From Tridacna crocea (Eukaryota; Mollusca; Bivalvia; Cardiida; Cardiidae), in contig OX031070.1 of assembly GCA_943736015.1 (NCBI GenBank), forward strand, positions 42,246,173 to 42,310,172: a DNA stretch of 64,000 nucleotides. The letters are read 5' to 3'. How positions within the stretch are numbered: the stretch's first letter is position 1; each line of letters opens with the position of its first letter. The notes beneath the pieces are model-generated. The model saw nothing but the letters and a program-made list of their open reading frames with translations, had not been told where the DNA came from and did not search any database. This document shows, in pieces, positions 61,640-64,000 of the stretch. Position numbers and translations under genes: made by a program.

Positions 61640-61890
61640 TGTTCTGTGAAAAGGGGGCTTAATGCATCTGCAAACAGCATCGACTGAGGTCAGCCTGCGC
61701 AGTCCGCGCAGGCTGACCTCAGCCGATACTTTTTGCTATCGATCAATTTTCTGCATGTCAAAAGACCAGGTTACCTAATAATTGAGTTGGTTTGTTGAAC
61801 AGAATTTTTTTTTGTAGACCGCGAACCTATGTGATGACTTGCTTGGTATAGAAAATCGTGGAAATGTATTGAACCCTGTTTTGCTAGAGA
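61640..61890 (+). mobile_element. Family E GC-hairpin element
   Basis: TCTGTGAAAAGGGGGCTTAA TGC ... ATCGACTGAGGTCAGCCTGC GCAGTCCGCGCAGGCTGACC TCAGCCGAT ... AAGACCAGGTTACCTAATAA TTGAG. One arm pair (CTGAGGTCAG/CTGACCTCAG) is changed on both sides. Confidence 0.9.
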
Positions 61891-61959
61891 ATAGCCCATA
61901 ATTATATAGATTGTTGAAATTACCGACAAGTGCTGTGGGTTTTCATTTTGTTTGAAAAA

Positions 61960-62050
61960 GGAGAAACTCCAGGAAAGCATGACCGGGTGCACTGGCCGCC
62001 GCGATATAACTGAAATAATGTTGAAACGGCTTTAAACACCATACAATCAA
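61960..62050 (+). mobile_element. SINE (type 1) 3' part
   Basis: GAAACTCCAGGAAAGCATGA CCGGGTGCACTGGCCGCCGC GATATAACTGAAATAATGTT GAAACGGCTTTAAACACC. Confidence 0.9.
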
Positions 62051-62079
62051 CCAATAAATCAATCAATCAGTCAACGAAC

Positions 62080-62120
<41 letters not shown>

Positions 62121-62121
62121 T
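62044..62121 (+). repeat. (CAAT)n tail microsatellite
   Basis: CAATCAACCAATAAATCAAT then (CAAT)n, expanded from the SINE tail. Confidence 0.93.
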
Positions 62122-62310
62122 TCCAATTTGAAAGCATTAGTGGACGACAAATTCGGTCTAAAATGACGAGATTTATCTCTGGGACGGATGAAAACAACGT
62201 GGAAAAAGAAGGAAAAATGTTGGGTACCAGCATCCTCTCCTTTTCCAAAGATTGGTTAAAAGACCCTTCTGATCAATGGCCGTGAACATTCAGGTTTGTC
62301 TATATATTAC
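62118..62310 (-). mobile_element. TTAA-MITE remnant
   Basis: CCAATTTGAAAGCATTAGTG GACGACAAATT ... GTTGGGTACCAGCATCCTCT CC ... decayed end. Confidence 0.65.
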
Positions 62311-62394
62311 CTTAGAAACTAAGATCGACTGGTCGTAACTTTTTACCAAATAATCTGGAGCTTAAACAACCCTTAGGTGGCTTGGCGGGACCTT

Positions 62395-62470
62395 CTGTGG
62401 ACAGTGTAGATCAAGATCAGACTGCACAGAACGTGCAGTCTGATCTTAGATCTACACTATCCGATAAGGA
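62395..62470. mobile_element. Family G hairpin element
   Basis: GTGGACAGTGTAGATCAAGA TCAGACTGCACAGAACGTGC AGTCTGATCTTAGATCTACA CTATCCG. Confidence 0.92.
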
Positions 62471-62568
62471 CATATTATACCCTAAAACGTAACTATGAAA
62501 TTTAAAAAAAATGGAGGTTTTGATATTGAATTGAAAAATTAAATTACAGTCATTTAGATAGATAAGAG

Positions 62569-62798
62569 TTAACCCATAACCACACAACCCCTACTTTAAA
62601 CGCCCCTGAGAAAGAAGCCTTTAGAAAACATTGTAGGAAAAGGAGAAAATGCTGGTGACCAGCATTTTCTCCTTTTCCCACAATGTTTTCTACCCTTCAC
62701 AAAACAAATTTCAAATTTTCAGTCACTTTTTATATTGTCGTCTGCAAATGCTTTCGATTTGGACAAGCCTAAAATACTGTCGTTTGGTAATGAGTTAA
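62569..62798 (+). mobile_element. TTAA-MITE family A
   Basis: TTAACCCATAACCACACAAC ... palindrome with TGGTGACCA loop ... GGTAATGAGTTAA. Confidence 0.94.
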
Positions 62799-62859
62799 CA
62801 TGCCCGTAGACGGAAGTCTTTTAACCCTTAAGGTGGTAAGCGCGACTCACTGGCCTTTT

Positions 62860-62936
62860 GCGGACAGTGTAGATCAAGATCAGACTGCACAGAACGTGCA
62901 GTCTGATCTTGGATCTACACTGTCCGATAAGGGCAT
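62860..62936. mobile_element. Family G hairpin element, near perfect
   Basis: GCGGACAGTGTAGATCAAGA TCAGACTGCACAGAACGTGC AGTCTGATCTTGGATCTACA CTGTCCG, flanked by CTTTTG and ATAAGGGCATATTATCCC. The extended context matches 62380-62480. Confidence 0.92.
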
Positions 62937-63130
62937 ATTATCCCTCAAATCATAACTTTGAACTAGTAGTAATTAGATATTTATTATCGCTTTGAAAATT
63001 TAATTTTAGTTTATTTAGAAGGATAGGGGCTGAAAGTTTTTTTTTTAAAATGACACAAACGATAGCATTTGTTTTTGAAAAGGTAAAAAAATTATTGGGA
63101 GATTGAATCGATCGATTCAATAGATTTGAA

Positions 63131-63625
63131 CGCCATTTTTCACATTATTTCAGCTATATCCGTGCTTTCCTGGGCCCGTATTCACTAAATTCATCAACCA
63201 TTCTTGAGAATATTCTTAGTCTTCTTCTCCAAGGTTTTTTTAAATTTGTAAGTAAGACAATTTCTGATTGGCTAAACCGAATGGTTTAGCCAATCAGAAG
63301 TTGTGTTACTTACAAATGTAGAAAATTCTAGAGAATAAGACAAAGAACGTTCTTCAGAATGGTTGGTGAATACGAGCCCAAGTGTTTTTCTCACATGTAC
63401 CATTACTGCGTACGATATTCCTTTAAAGCCACCGGCTGCTTTTAAACATAGAAGTTGCCGTCGTCGAAACAACGATCCACGACGAGACAAGAATGAATCC
63501 CGTCGCAGTATAGGTATCATCAGTCCTCGTAAATATATCGGCCAATCTGGGAATTCGAAGCAACGACCCCATGTTCTCAACTCTTGTGTGCTACCAACTG
63601 CGCAAACAGGGCTCGACCAAATACT
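63131..63625 (-). mobile_element. tRNA-derived SINE (type 1), reversed, split by family H
   Basis: Minus strand: CGAGCCCTGTTTGCGCAGTT GGTAGC head (63625), GATGATACCTATACTGCGAC body to 63380, then after the family H insert the tail GGAAAGCACGGATATAGCTG AAATAATGTGAAAAATGGCG TTCAA (63171-63131). Confidence 0.85.
63172..63379. mobile_element. Family H foldback element inside a SINE
   Basis: GGGCCCGTATTCACTAAATT ... GGCTAAACCGAATGGTTTAG CCAATCAGAAGTTGTGTTAC TTACAA ... GGTTGGTGAATACGAGCCC. Confidence 0.92.
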
Positions 63626-63862
63626 TTGAGTGGAAAAAAGGGGGTGGGGAGAGAATAAGATACTCGGCATGTAGCCACCTAAACAACCACTACCCCCCGA
63701 ATACTGTAAACTTGCATTGTAATTGATAACTCGATGTCGTGGTCTTCTTTCAATGGTGAATAATATATATCCGAGCGAAAAAATAGTGCGAAAATCATCA
63801 TAGTAAAAGAAGGTAAAAAATGGTCAAAGATAAGAAAGTTAAAAGAAAAAAAAAAAACTTAC
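63626..63862. other. Unannotated stretch (intron of the minus-strand gene, if real)
   Basis: AT-rich, ending in a poly-A run that is the T-rich intron start behind donor gtaagt on the minus strand. Confidence 0.4.
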
Positions 63863-64000
63863 CATTCATATTCAGGGTCATTGTTTTAATGTCTTTCAAA
63901 CTTTTGGCGGTACTTAACGGTTGTCGTAAAACCTTTGGTCGAATCACTTCACTTCCATTATTATCCAATTTATAACCGCCATTTCCGCTTTCCGGTACGA
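63863..64000 (-). CDS. Probable exon (cut by window edge) of an unrecognised gene
   Basis: On the minus strand the last 138 bases are open in only one frame (45 codons) and end at a consensus donor, gtaagt, at 63862-63857. Peptide pieces: VPESGNGGYKLDNNGSEVIR, PKVLRQPLSTAKSLKDIK, TMTLNMN. The other two frames hit stops quickly. It ends with one extra base (G), which joins in frame to the two leading bases of the 27537-27253 exon. It is not part of any repeat family seen. Function unknown; a 5' UTR or chance open frame cannot be excluded. Confidence 0.5.

Noticed and set aside
63272-63670. 132-codon minus-strand open frame and 88-codon plus-strand frame
   Set aside because: Covers a reversed SINE and a family H foldback; open by chance.
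1-64000. CRISPR-like array from regularly repeated palindromes
   Set aside because: Repeat units are dispersed TTAA-flanked MITEs in both orientations in a spliced eukaryotic genome; no direct-repeat/spacer periodicity and no cas genes.

Overview
The window is animal nuclear DNA, AT-rich and intron-rich, and saturated with short non-autonomous mobile elements. Spliced exons with GT/AG borders, tRNA-derived SINEs, TTAA-flanked foldback MITEs, and a 145-bp tandem-repeat element whose ends match a repeat type common in bivalves all point to a bivalve mollusc. The style of the GC-rich hairpin repeats suggests a heterodont. The species cannot be fixed from the sequence alone.

Left part (1-14837): the 3' two thirds of CDC45, the replication-fork helicase subunit, on the + strand. 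Eleven exons (244-14837) join in a single uninterrupted frame of 385 codons ending at TAA 14835-14837. The 5' exons lie left of the window. The introns are packed with MITEs, a nested 727-bp DNA transposon, two larger DNA elements and a SINE. The splice donor of one exon sits in a triplicated 63-bp minisatellite. The stop codon overlaps the TTAA target site of a MITE that supplies the start of the 3' UTR.

Right part (14838-64000): I found no complete gene. Two convincing minus-strand exons (27253-27537 and 63863-64000) have compatible splice phases. They may belong to one unrecognised gene with a very long intron, running toward CDC45 from the right. Everything else is repeats: about 70 copies of a TTAA-targeting (piggyBac-like) MITE in three subfamilies; three GC-rich hairpin families (D, E, F) sharing one core; a small 'GATCAGACTGCA' hairpin family (G); a 200-bp foldback (H); a 350-500-bp family ending in ATCTAGCGGGAGATAATG (I); several SINE types; a Mutator-like mini-element with perfect 9-bp target duplications; a 13-unit 145-bp tandem array; and microsatellites. 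No intact transposase or reverse transcriptase was seen, so mobilisation must have come from elsewhere.

MITE orientation convention used below: '+' means the end reading TTAACCC(A/T)TTACCACACAATCCC comes first, and '-' the reverse. Family letters are local names given here, not database names.
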